Source of the DNA: Bacillota bacterium
GTDB lineage: Bacteria > Bacillota > Clostridia > Lachnospirales > Lachnospiraceae
NCBI GenBank assembly: GCA_023408815.1
Contig: JAEYJO010000058.1
Coordinates: 87,951-151,950, forward strand
Length of the DNA: 64,000 bases
Direction of reading: 5' to 3'
Shown here one piece after another: positions 34,662 through 42,317 of this stretch. Below the pieces are notes generated by a model. The model was not told the DNA's origin. It ran no database searches and saw nothing but the letters and a program-made list of their open reading frames with translations. A program made the translations under genes and the position numbers. How positions within the stretch are numbered: position 1 is the first letter of the stretch; each line of letters begins with the position of its first letter.

Positions 34662-36128
34662 TTAAGAAAAGATTTTTACATTCTTCTTCATTAAATCATC
34701 AACGGTCTTGTCGATGGTATCGAGCAAAGCGACAACCTTCTTCGAGTCATCCTCTGCGTGCAAAAGAAGTTGTTTGGCTTCTTGTTCTTCGCCGTTTCGG
34801 ATGAGCCTTATAATCTTTTCGCCCGCATCGTGCAAGTCTTTGTGAATAGGAGCGATTTTTTCCCAATCTTCCAAAATGGCAGGATGATCCACCTGTATTG
34901 TATGATAAAAATGTCCGAATTCGCATTTCTTGGAATTGGTCTGTAATGGGACCACTTTCATGTTTTCCGCCATGCCCGCAAGCTTTGCCACCCAATTTTC
35001 ATGCGCCTTTTTCGCTTTAGTAATGGCACTGTGGAAATCTTCGTTGGTAATCGCGTGTCTTCCGCTGCGCAGACCTTCATATAACTTGGCGGAGACAAGC
35101 GAGAGCTTATCGTCGATTGCGGAAATGTTTTTCGAGAAGGAAACGCTTTCATCCGCATCGTTATGAATACTCTGTGTCATTATTGCGAGCATCTCTGCAT
35201 TTTTGCTGGAGGTCTCCATGGCCTTGTTGATATTTGCAGCAGAGTATTTTATGCCCTGCATGGACTTATTGATATCCGATACGCTTAGAACAACACCGTT
35301 CAGCATATCGATATTGCTGCTGACCGTCTGGGAGACCAGATCAATTTTTTCATCCATCTGAGTTGTGGAGGAGAGGGTGCGCTCGATGCTGAGCTTTCCA
35401 TCCTTGGCAGCGCTGTGAATTTCGGATACAAATTTCTGCATGCCGCTCAAATTCTGCTTAGTATCGTCTGCCAGCGTGCGCACTTCGTCCGCAACGACAG
35501 CGAAGCCTTTGCCATGTTCTCCCGCTCTGGCGGCTTCAATAGCAGCGTTTAATGCGAGCAGGTTAGTCTGATTGGCAATACTCTGAACACTCACTACTAT
35601 TTTTTCCACTTCGTCTGCGAGAGTTACCAGCTGAGTGATCTTTTCGTTCATGTCATTGGTATCCTGAATTACATTTTCCTTTAACGAGCTTACTTCTTGG
35701 AGTATCTGAGTGCTTTCGTTATTTTTAGCGGACAGAGAAGAGGATTCTTCCGAAAGGCGCTCTAACGTATGGGCAGTATCGTCGATGGTATTGTTTACTT
35801 CGTTCATCGCGGAGGTAGTCTCCTCCACAATGGCGAGGTTGGATTCGCTTAAGTCAGCCAGCTCCTTAGCAAAGTGGAGCAGTTCATCTGACATAAATGT
35901 CATTTCTACATCGAAAGAACTGATGGAGGTAGCAATTTCCAATACCTGCTTAGCAGCATCGGACATGCGGCGCTCATTTTCCAGCAGCTTGTCAAAGTGG
36001 TTTATAATAGTGCTGTGCAATGGATAGGTGCTTTGCGGACAAGGCGCTGTATCTATGCCGTTCATGGTATTTTCTACATATTCAGAAACACGAAGCATTT
36101 CTGAGCAAGAACCTTTTCTTTTGAACAT
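34662..36128 (-). CDS. soluble methyl-accepting chemotaxis protein with C-terminal CZB domain
   Basis: Chemoreceptor of 488 residues with no membrane helix, so cytoplasmic. The signalling tip is LLALNAAIEAARAGEHGKGF. The C-terminus is a CZB zinc-binding domain: the HENW helix, KKCEFGHFYHT and later HKDLHDAGEKI give the expected His, Cys and two more His ligands. CZB receptors typically sense oxidants such as hypochlorous acid or zinc, because the zinc-bound cysteine is redox reactive. The N-terminal part before the coiled coil is short (about 60 residues). GGAGG lies 12 bases before the ATG. Confidence 0.93.
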   Translation of the reverse strand: MFKRKGSCSEMLRVSEYVENTMNGIDTAPCPQSTYPLHSTIINHFDKLLENERRMSDAAKQVLEIATSISSFDVEMTFMSDELLHFAKELADLSESNLAIVEETTSAMNEVNNTIDDTAHTLERLSEESSSLSAKNNESTQILQEVSSLKENVIQDTNDMNEKITQLVTLADEVEKIVVSVQSIANQTNLLALNAAIEAARAGEHGKGFAVVADEVRTLADDTKQNLSGMQKFVSEIHSAAKDGKLSIERTLSSTTQMDEKIDLVSQTVSSNIDMLNGVVLSVSDINKSMQGIKYSAANINKAMETSSKNAEMLAIMTQSIHNDADESVSFSKNISAIDDKLSLVSAKLYEGLRSGRHAITNEDFHSAITKAKKAHENWVAKLAGMAENMKVVPLQTNSKKCEFGHFYHTIQVDHPAILEDWEKIAPIHKDLHDAGEKIIRLIRNGEEQEAKQLLLHAEDDSKKVVALLDTIDKTVDDLMKKNVKIFS

Positions 36129-36221
36129 AATGATGTGATACCTCCAATTTTATTCTTTAGAATATTTGTCATAAGTATATCAACTCACCGGAATATGGTC
36201 AATAATATGTTGAGGGTATCC

Positions 36222-36312
36222 GTTACTGCTCACTCCGTTTTCGGTAACGCATGATTTCTGCATGCAGGTTCGCTCCTCGAAGCAGAAATCATCTCTTGAA
36301 TCAATTTCACGG
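36222..36312 (-). repeat. truncated MITE-like element, copy D
   Basis: In reverse orientation this copy keeps the right-terminal stem (GTTACTGCTCAC on the plus strand, with GGTAAC) and the 11-bp ATGATTTCTGC stem of copies A and B. It lacks the left terminal repeat and the first stem; similarity fades after CTCTTGAATCA. No flanking duplication is seen. It lies 60 bases upstream of the YbaK start. Confidence 0.7.
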
Positions 36313-36371
36313 TTTACAAGGAAGAAAAAGAATGGTACAAAGGTAGTAGACTTAAAGAAGAAGGTGAAATT

Positions 36372-36857
36372 GTGGCAAAAAATAAAGATATTAAGACGAA
36401 TGCGATGCGTATTCTGGAGAAAAATAAGATAGAATACACACATTATACGTACGAATGTGAGGAATTCATCGACGGACTGCAAGTAGCAGATATGCTGGGA
36501 CTTCCTTATGAGAAGGTTTATAAAACGTTAGTGACGTTGGGGTCCGGTAAGAACTATTTTGTATTTGTCATCCCTATTGCAAAAGAGCTGGATCTGAAGA
36601 AGGCAGCTAAAGCGGCAGGGGAAAAGTCGGTGCAGATGATCCATGTAAAGGATATAGTCGATGTGACAGGTTATATCAGAGGAGGCTGTACGGCAATCGG
36701 AATGAAGAAGCAATATGTAACGAAGGTAGATATATCTGCGGAAAGATTAGAGAAGGTAATTGTCAGCGGCGGAAGATTGGGTTCCCAAATGGAGCTGTCG
36801 CCGGCGGACCTGTTAAAGGCGGCTCATGCACAGTATGCAGATATTACCACCGTTTGA
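36372..36857 (+). CDS. ybaK: YbaK/EbsC family Cys-tRNA(Pro) deacylase
   Basis: Trans-editing enzyme of 161 residues that hydrolyses mischarged Cys-tRNA(Pro). The family core is visible as KTLVTLGSGKNYFVFVIPI, where the conserved Lys is near the start, then VDVTGYIRGGCTAIGMKK with the GG-x-x-P/A-type loop. GTG 36372 follows AGAAGGTG. The protein has the usual length and no added domain. No functional link to its neighbours is evident, and it sits on the plus strand after a divergent gap. Confidence 0.9.
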   Translation: MAKNKDIKTNAMRILEKNKIEYTHYTYECEEFIDGLQVADMLGLPYEKVYKTLVTLGSGKNYFVFVIPIAKELDLKKAAKAAGEKSVQMIHVKDIVDVTGYIRGGCTAIGMKKQYVTKVDISAERLEKVIVSGGRLGSQMELSPADLLKAAHAQYADITTV

Positions 36858-36889
36858 CAAGGTCACATACGGTCGGATAAGGACAAATT

Positions 36890-36952
36890 TTTGTTCCTGC
36901 TGCGTTACTTTCGGTCCGCATACGTCCAGTATGAGCATATAACGGAGCAAAA
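36890..36952 (+). other. hairpin-rich leader before mtnA
   Basis: Two exclusive pairings are possible. TGCTGCGTTA can pair with TAACGGAGCA, enclosing GCATAC...GTATG; alternatively TTTTTGTTCC pairs with GGAGCAAAAA. The end overlaps the region just before the mtnA ribosome binding site, so attenuation is conceivable. Confidence 0.35.
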
Positions 36953-36970
36953 AAGAGAGAGAATAGACGG

Positions 36971-38065
36971 ATGACTGATAAGAAGAATATTATGGAATAT
37001 GAAACAGTTGCTTTGGAAGACGACGAATCTTCCGTGGTAATTATCGATCAGACACTGCTTCCCGGCCGGACGCAGCTGATTCATTTAAAGACGGCAGAGG
37101 AAATATGGGATGCGATTTATTTATTGAAGGTTCGCGGAGCACCTGCAATCGGTGTGGCAGCTGCTTTCGGTATTTACATACTGGCGAAAGGAATCGATAC
37201 GGAGGACTACGCCGTTTTTTACAAGAAAGTTATGAAACAGAAGGAATATCTGAATTCCTCCAGACCTACGGCTGTTAATTTGTCTTGGGCACTTAACCGC
37301 ATGGAGCAGGTGTGCAGGGCAAATGAAGAATTGCCGGTGGCGGAGATAAAGGATAGGCTGCGGGACGAAGCGATAGCCATTAAAGAAGAAGATACATGGG
37401 TATGTAAAAAATTAGGGGAATACGGCCTTAGTCTTGTAAAGCCGGGAGACGGCATACTGACGCACTGCAACGCCGGACAATTGGCGACGAGCAAATACGG
37501 TACCGCAACCGCACCCATTTATCTCGGGCAGGAAAGGGGCTATAATTTTCATGTATTTGCCGACGAAACGAGACCACTTTTGCAGGGAGCGAGACTGACC
37601 GCTTATGAGCTTCAATCCTCGGGTGTAAATGTGACTCTTATCTGCGACAACATGTCGGCAGCCGTTATGCGAAACGGATGGATAAACGCCGTTTTTGTAG
37701 GCTGTGACAGGGTGGCTGCGAATGGGGATGTTGCAAATAAAATAGGAACCTCCGTTGTGGCGGCCGTTGCGAAGCGCTACAATGTTCCTTTTTATGTCTG
37801 TGCACCGACTTCGACTATCGACAGAAATACGAAGACGGGAGATGACATTCATATCGAACAGCGCCCGGCGGAGGAAGTGACAGAAATGTGGTATAAGGAG
37901 AGGGTGGCCCCGGAAGGGGTAAAGGTATTCAATCCTGCTTTTGATGTGACCGACCATGAGCTGATTACCGCCATCGTTACCGAATACGGCATTGCAAGAG
38001 CTCCTTTCACGCAGTCTTTGCAGGAGATTTTTGAAAAAAAGGGAAAAGAAGGGCGAGACATATGA
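36971..38065 (+). CDS. mtnA: S-methyl-5-thioribose-1-phosphate isomerase
   Basis: Converts methylthioribose-1-phosphate (or 5-deoxyribose-1-phosphate) to the ribulose form. The protein has 364 residues; the catalytic cysteine is in THCNAGQLATSKYGTA, and the acid in GCDRVAANGDVANKIGT. RGAPAIGVAAAFG and TSTIDRNTKTGDDIHIEQR are family segments that separate it from eIF2B proteins. Its stop overlaps the start of an aldolase gene by 4 bases (ATGA), so the two are coupled. That pair matches the DHAP shunt, which salvages 5'-deoxynucleosides or methylthioadenosine without the full methionine salvage pathway. Confidence 0.95.
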   Translation: MTDKKNIMEYETVALEDDESSVVIIDQTLLPGRTQLIHLKTAEEIWDAIYLLKVRGAPAIGVAAAFGIYILAKGIDTEDYAVFYKKVMKQKEYLNSSRPTAVNLSWALNRMEQVCRANEELPVAEIKDRLRDEAIAIKEEDTWVCKKLGEYGLSLVKPGDGILTHCNAGQLATSKYGTATAPIYLGQERGYNFHVFADETRPLLQGARLTAYELQSSGVNVTLICDNMSAAVMRNGWINAVFVGCDRVAANGDVANKIGTSVVAAVAKRYNVPFYVCAPTSTIDRNTKTGDDIHIEQRPAEEVTEMWYKERVAPEGVKVFNPAFDVTDHELITAIVTEYGIARAPFTQSLQEIFEKKGKEGRDI

Positions 38066-38731
38066 CATATATGACGGAAAAGCAGGCCAAAAAGTCGATG
38101 ATTGAAATCGGACAGCGGATGTATGTGCGCGGTTTCGTAGCGGCTAACGACGGTAACATCTCTGTAAAAACGGGAGACAACGAAGTATGGGCGACGCCTA
38201 CGGGAGTTTCCAAGGGATTCATGAAGAAAAAGATGCTTGTGAAGGTAGATCTTGACGGAAATGTTCTTGAGGGAACGAACAGGCCCTCTTCCGAATTGAA
38301 AATGCATCTTCGCGCTTACAGGGAGAACCCTGATATTCTCTCAGTCTGCCATGCACATCCCCCCATTTGTACATGTTTTGCTATCGCGGGAGTTCCGCTG
38401 GATGCGCCGGTACTGGCAGAGGCGATAATTACGCTGGGAGACGATAGCCCCTTATGCCGAACTTGGCACCAGCGAGGTGCCGGAGGCGATAGCTCCTTAC
38501 TGTCACACACACAACGGAGTACTTCTGGCGAATCATGGAGCCGTAACGTGGGCGGAAGACGCGTTTTCCGCATACTATCGTTTGGAGTCCATGGAATACT
38601 ATGCAAAAGTACTTTTGATTACCGACAAGATTCTGGGGAAACAAAATAGACTGGATGAGCAACGAGTCGACAGGCTTCTTTCCATGCGGGAAAAATTCGG
38701 AATAAAACAGGGCGGCAGACCTATTACATAA
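38062..38731 (+). pseudogene. class II aldolase (methylthioribulose/deoxyribulose-1-phosphate type), frameshifted
   Basis: A class II aldolase gene split into two frames. The first frame (38062-38649) gives Glu78 in SSELKMH and the zinc ligands His97 and His99 in VCHAHPPIC, then is abruptly non-homologous after ITLGDD. The second frame continues from about 38448 as IAPYAELGTSEVPEAIAPYC and holds the third zinc ligand in LLANHGAVTW, ending at 38731. Homologues read LGxVPIAPY here, so about 5 bases after GGAGACG seem lost. Without the second frame the enzyme would lack a zinc ligand and its C-terminal helices. A sequencing error is the main alternative to a true mutation. Confidence 0.8.
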
Positions 38732-38733
38732 AA

Positions 38734-38767
38734 ATAACAGCAGTTCGGGTAAGGACACTGCTGTTAT
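38734..38767 (-). terminator. terminator after buk
   Basis: Perfect 10-bp stem ATAACAGCAG / CTGCTGTTAT. On the minus strand it is followed by a T-rich run (TTTTT within TTATTTTTATG), right after the buk stop. Confidence 0.8.
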
Positions 38768-38778
38768 CTATCACATAT

Positions 38779-39846
38779 TTAATATTCCATCACCGTTTCT
38801 TCACCGTTCATTACGCGCAGAGCGCCTTGAGTGAGAGCCAGAAGCTCGTCTTCTCCGGGATAGATAGTAACGGGAGCGATGAAGCCTGCCCTTTCGGTCA
38901 GATCATCGGTTACTCCTTTGTTATATGCGACGCCACCGGTCATAATGATCTGATCCACTTTACCTTTCAGAACACAAGCCATAGAACCGATGTCCTTGGC
39001 AACCTGAAGGATGAACGCATCGCGGATCAAAGCAGCTTCTTTGTCACCGTTCTGTACGATGGCTTCTACATTCCGCATATCGTTAGTGCCAAGATAGGCG
39101 TTGAATCCGCCGCCGCCGACGAGTTTCTTATATACTTCCTTTTCCGTATATTTCCCTGAGAAACACATTTTAATGAGAGCACCGGGAGGTACCGCCCCAG
39201 CTCTTTCCGGTGAAAAAGCACCGTCTCCGTCGAGGGCATTGAAAATGTCGATTACCTTTCCTTTTTCATGTGCACCTACGGAAACGCCCCCGCCCATATG
39301 TACCACGATAAGGTTCAGGGAATCGTAGGACGTTCCTGTTTCCTTGGCATAACGCTTTGCTACCGCTTTCTGGTTCAGCGCATGGAATACGCTGGTACGG
39401 GGAAGCTCAGGGACACCGGAATATCTGGCGATAGGCATGAGTTCGTCTACCACTACGGGGTCTACGATATAAGAGGGAAGGCCCAGAGAATCGCCGATTT
39501 CCCTTGCGAGAATACCGCCCAGATTGGAAGCGTGCTGGCCTTGCTTACCGATCATAAGATCGTGTAACAGCTCGTCAGTTACCGCATACGTACCGCTGGG
39601 TATCGGCTTTAACATACCGCCCCGCCCTACGATGACTTTTAATGACTTCATATCGAAGTTTTTCTTTTCCATCAAGTCGAGAATTATTTTTTTCCTAAAG
39701 TCTTTCTGGTCTACGATAGATGAATACTGCGCGATTTCTTCCGTAGTGTGTCTTAACGTTTCCTCGAAAAGCAGTGTTTCGTCTTCAAACACACCGATTT
39801 TCGTGGAGGTAGAGCCGGGATTGATAATTAAACTCTTTATTGACAT
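38779..39846 (-). CDS. buk: butyrate kinase
   Basis: ASKHA-fold kinase of 355 residues that makes ATP and butyrate from butyryl-phosphate. Signature segments are INPGSTSTKIGVFEDE at the start, VVHMGGGVSVGAHEKGK in the middle and IIMTGGVAYN near the end. It is downstream of ptb on the same strand with 39 bases between. With the thl-etfA operon this gives a complete acetyl-CoA-to-butyrate route. Most gut Lachnospiraceae use a butyryl-CoA:acetate CoA-transferase instead, so the kinase route is informative. Branched-chain acid kinase activity is possible. Confidence 0.95.
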   Translation of the reverse strand: MSIKSLIINPGSTSTKIGVFEDETLLFEETLRHTTEEIAQYSSIVDQKDFRKKIILDLMEKKNFDMKSLKVIVGRGGMLKPIPSGTYAVTDELLHDLMIGKQGQHASNLGGILAREIGDSLGLPSYIVDPVVVDELMPIARYSGVPELPRTSVFHALNQKAVAKRYAKETGTSYDSLNLIVVHMGGGVSVGAHEKGKVIDIFNALDGDGAFSPERAGAVPPGALIKMCFSGKYTEKEVYKKLVGGGGFNAYLGTNDMRNVEAIVQNGDKEAALIRDAFILQVAKDIGSMACVLKGKVDQIIMTGGVAYNKGVTDDLTERAGFIAPVTIYPGEDELLALTQGALRVMNGEETVMEY

Positions 39847-39885
39847 AATCTAGTCTCCTTATTTTATAATCGATTCAATTAAGTA

Positions 39886-40797
39886 TTATTTTAGAAATTC
39901 CGCAACGACGGCACCGAGAGCCAGAGAGTTTACCTTTACTTCCATGGAATCGGAACGTGAGGTTAGGATGACCGGTGCTTTTGTACCCGTTAATATATTG
40001 CCGTTCTTAAGGTTTGCAGTATGAACCATCGCTTTATATACGAGATTGCCTGCATGGATGTCGGGGAAAAGCAGAATATCGGCATCGCCTTGAATCTGCC
40101 TGTCAGTGGCGCCCTTATGCTTTGCAGCCTCCGCGTCGATAGCCAGGTCCAGAGAAAGAGGACCGTCAACGATACAGCCGGTAATTTTACCGTCCTTGTT
40201 CATCTGAGTCAGTTCCGCGGCCTCCACAGTAACCGGCATTTTGGGATTTACCACTTCAACTGCAGCCAGAGGAGCCACTTTAGGACATTCTATGCCGCAC
40301 GCTTTGGTAATTTCCAACGTATTGTTGATAATACTTACTTTGTCCTCCAAGGTAGGATAAGGAATGAAAGCCACGTCCGTCAAAAACAGCAGGTGATCGA
40401 TTCCTTCCACGTCGAATACACATACATGCGATAAGGCTTTGCCGGTACGAAGGCCGACCTCTTTATCCAGCACGCTCTTTAAGAAATTCTTCGTGTCGAT
40501 CAAACCCTTCATATACATGTCGGCTTTGCCGTCATGAACCAGCTTTACCGCGGTCAGGGAAGCTTCGATATCGTCTTCCACATGCACCAGCTCGAAATCA
40601 TCGATATTAATTCCCGACGCTTTTGCAACATCCTTAATTTTAGCCTCATTTCCTACTAAGATGGCGTCTGCGATCTTTCTGTCCTTCGCAGCCCTTACCG
40701 CTTCTAATACAGCGGAGTCCTGCGCAACTGCTACAGAGACTTTCTTCATAGGAATTTCAGTTACTCTGGAGATTAACTCATCAAAAGTTTTGCTCAT
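39886..40797 (-). CDS. ptb: phosphate butyryltransferase
   Basis: Converts butyryl-CoA and phosphate to butyryl-phosphate; 303 residues from ATG 40797. AGGTG sits 8 bases before this start; the ATG at 40812 overlaps that site. Features typical of the Ptb/Pta fold are ILVGNEAKIKDVAK, the central VCVFDVEGIDHLLFLTDVAFIPYP and the C-terminal ILTSRSDSMEVKVNSLALG. It is the first gene of ptb-buk and has its own promoter at 40848-40876 with an overlapping Rex-like site. Confidence 0.95.
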   Translation of the reverse strand: MSKTFDELISRVTEIPMKKVSVAVAQDSAVLEAVRAAKDRKIADAILVGNEAKIKDVAKASGINIDDFELVHVEDDIEASLTAVKLVHDGKADMYMKGLIDTKNFLKSVLDKEVGLRTGKALSHVCVFDVEGIDHLLFLTDVAFIPYPTLEDKVSIINNTLEITKACGIECPKVAPLAAVEVVNPKMPVTVEAAELTQMNKDGKITGCIVDGPLSLDLAIDAEAAKHKGATDRQIQGDADILLFPDIHAGNLVYKAMVHTANLKNGNILTGTKAPVILTSRSDSMEVKVNSLALGAVVAEFLK

Positions 40798-40839
40798 TTG
40801 TTCACACCTCATATTTTAATTTATCTAAGACATATCTAA

Positions 40840-40857
40840 TCGTTAAAATAATAACAC
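40840..40857. promoter_or_regulatory. candidate Rex operator at the ptb promoter
   Basis: TCGTTAA-AATA-ATAACAC matches TTGTTAA-N4-TTAACAA at 11 of 14 defined positions and covers the -10 box of the ptb promoter. Confidence 0.45.
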
Positions 40858-40876
40858 TTCTTATGTTTAAGGTCAA
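40848..40876 (-). promoter_or_regulatory. promoter of ptb-buk
   Basis: On the minus strand: -35 TTGACC (40876-40871), 17-base spacer, -10 TATTAT (40853-40848). Confidence 0.65.
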
Positions 40877-40920
40877 GGCACGTAAACAGGAAGAAATACA
40901 AAAAGTGCCAAGATAATACA

Positions 40921-40971
40921 TTGACTTTTAAATATAGATATATATAAATTTTAAATATAGATATATAAATA
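40921..40971 (+). promoter_or_regulatory. promoter with 23-bp tandem repeat before the GH18 gene
   Basis: -35 TTGACT (40921-40926), 16-base spacer, -10 TATAAA (40943-40948). From 40926 the sequence TTTTAAATATAGATATATA is repeated at 40949, giving a period of 23 bases and a duplicated, very AT-rich promoter segment. Confidence 0.5.
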
Positions 40972-41033
40972 AAGAGATACAGAGAGTTTCGCGGCAACCC
41001 AAATAAACATTTAGAAACCGGAGGAGAGAAAAG

Positions 41034-42044
41034 ATGAAAAATAAAAAATTATTTGGATACTGCTTTACAAGGAGTTTGGGAGATATGACGGCTGAGGACA
41101 TCACAGTGCTGGATGGAGTGAACATAGCCTTTGGATTAATTAAGAACGGAGAGGTTTACTGGAAGGAAAAGAATGGAAAGAGAGATATTGCAAGGCTAAA
41201 AGAGATAAATCCGAAGCTTAAGATCGTACTGTCCGTAGGCGGCTGGGCAGCAGATGGATTTTCTCAGGCCGCAGAAACGCAGGAAGGGCGGGCGAAATTT
41301 GCCGAGTCTGCGGCACGTCTTACGGAGGAATACGGGTTCGACGGAATCGATATCGACTGGGAGTATCCTTGTTCCGATAAAGCGGGGATCCGCGCGATTC
41401 CCGGGGATAAGGAGAACTTCACCCTGATGCTGAAAGCGCTGAGAAGCAGACTGGACGCTTTTACAGAATATAAAATTCTTTCCATTGCCGCAGGGGCGCT
41501 GGGCTTCTATGTGGAACATACACAGATGAAAGAAGTTGCGGATATTTTAGATTACGTGCAGCTTATGACCTATGACTTGTACGGTGAGTGGGATAGTGTG
41601 ACAGGACACCATGCAGGCTTATATTCCGGTGCAGGAGAAGGACCCAGCAGCGACGCAGCAGTCCGCCTTTTTGTATCCGCCGGTGTACCTTATGAAAAGC
41701 TGGTAATGGGAGCCGCTTTCTATAGCCGGGAGTGGAAGGGTGTTCGGAATTCGAAGCCTGGAAGTCCGGCAGAGAAAGGCGGGCATACCCACTCCTATGA
41801 CACCATAGTGAAATATTTGGAAACCGGAGCGAAGAACTATACGAAGATGTGGGACGACGAAGCGAAAGCTGCCTATTTGTACAATGGTAATCAGTTCGTA
41901 TCCTATGAAGACGAACGCGCGCTGCAATACAAAGCCGAATACGTGAAGGAAAAGAATATGTACGGAATGATGTACTGGGAATATGGACTGGATAAAACCT
42001 GCAGCTTGACAAGGCTGATACGTAAACAACTGGATGAGTCATAA
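41034..42044 (+). CDS. glycoside hydrolase family 18 protein (chitinase-like)
   Basis: GH18 barrel of 336 residues. The catalytic DxxDxDxE motif is complete at Asp103, Asp106, Asp108 and Glu110 in FDGIDIDWEYP, preceded by the conserved KIVLSVGGW strand; MTYDLYGEWD and YWEYGLD close the barrel. It has no signal peptide, so it would act inside the cell, probably on imported N-acetylglucosamine oligosaccharides, or in a spore-associated role. It has its own promoter. A 133-bp mobile-like element follows directly after the stop. Confidence 0.93.
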   Translation: MKNKKLFGYCFTRSLGDMTAEDITVLDGVNIAFGLIKNGEVYWKEKNGKRDIARLKEINPKLKIVLSVGGWAADGFSQAAETQEGRAKFAESAARLTEEYGFDGIDIDWEYPCSDKAGIRAIPGDKENFTLMLKALRSRLDAFTEYKILSIAAGALGFYVEHTQMKEVADILDYVQLMTYDLYGEWDSVTGHHAGLYSGAGEGPSSDAAVRLFVSAGVPYEKLVMGAAFYSREWKGVRNSKPGSPAEKGGHTHSYDTIVKYLETGAKNYTKMWDDEAKAAYLYNGNQFVSYEDERALQYKAEYVKEKNMYGMMYWEYGLDKTCSLTRLIRKQLDES

Positions 42045-42045
42045 A

Positions 42046-42178
42046 GTTACTGTTCATGCAGTAGCTTAACACTTGCTGTTAAGCTGCGTAAAAATGTGAC
42101 TCAAGAGATGATTTCTGCCTTGCAGAGTGAATTTGCATACAGAAATCATGCGTTGCTGAGAACGGAGTGAACAGTGAC
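42046..42178 (+). repeat. 133-bp structured MITE-like element, copy B
   Basis: Same length, orientation and stem order as copy A (19414-19546). Terminal repeats are GTTACTGTTCAT (left) and GTGAACAGTGAC (right). The stem TAGCTTAACA/TGTTAAGCT and the stem ATGATTTCTG/CAGAAATCAT are conserved, and most differences are transitions. Flanks GTCATAAA (42038-42045) and GTAATAAA (42179-42186) match at 7 of 8 bases. It too lies just after a stop codon, here that of the GH18 gene. Confidence 0.85.
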
Positions 42179-42216
42179 GTAATAAAAAGTTTATAAACTA
42201 TTAACAGATACAATAG

Positions 42217-42245
42217 TTGAATATGAGTTTTAAATCTGTTACAAT
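42217..42245 (+). promoter_or_regulatory. promoter of secA
   Basis: -35 TTGAAT at 42217-42222, 17-base spacer, -10 TACAAT at 42240-42245. It lies 39 bases beyond repeat copy B. Confidence 0.7.
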
Positions 42246-42317
42246 AAACAGTGGATTTTTTTGAAATAAATATTAAGGTACCCTGTTTTGAGTGCCGGAT
42301 AGTATGGGAGTTTGACT

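Noticed and set aside
38440..38480. programmed frameshift in the aldolase gene
   Set aside because: No slippery run or stimulating element like the one in prfB, and bases appear to be missing, so mutation or sequence error is more likely.
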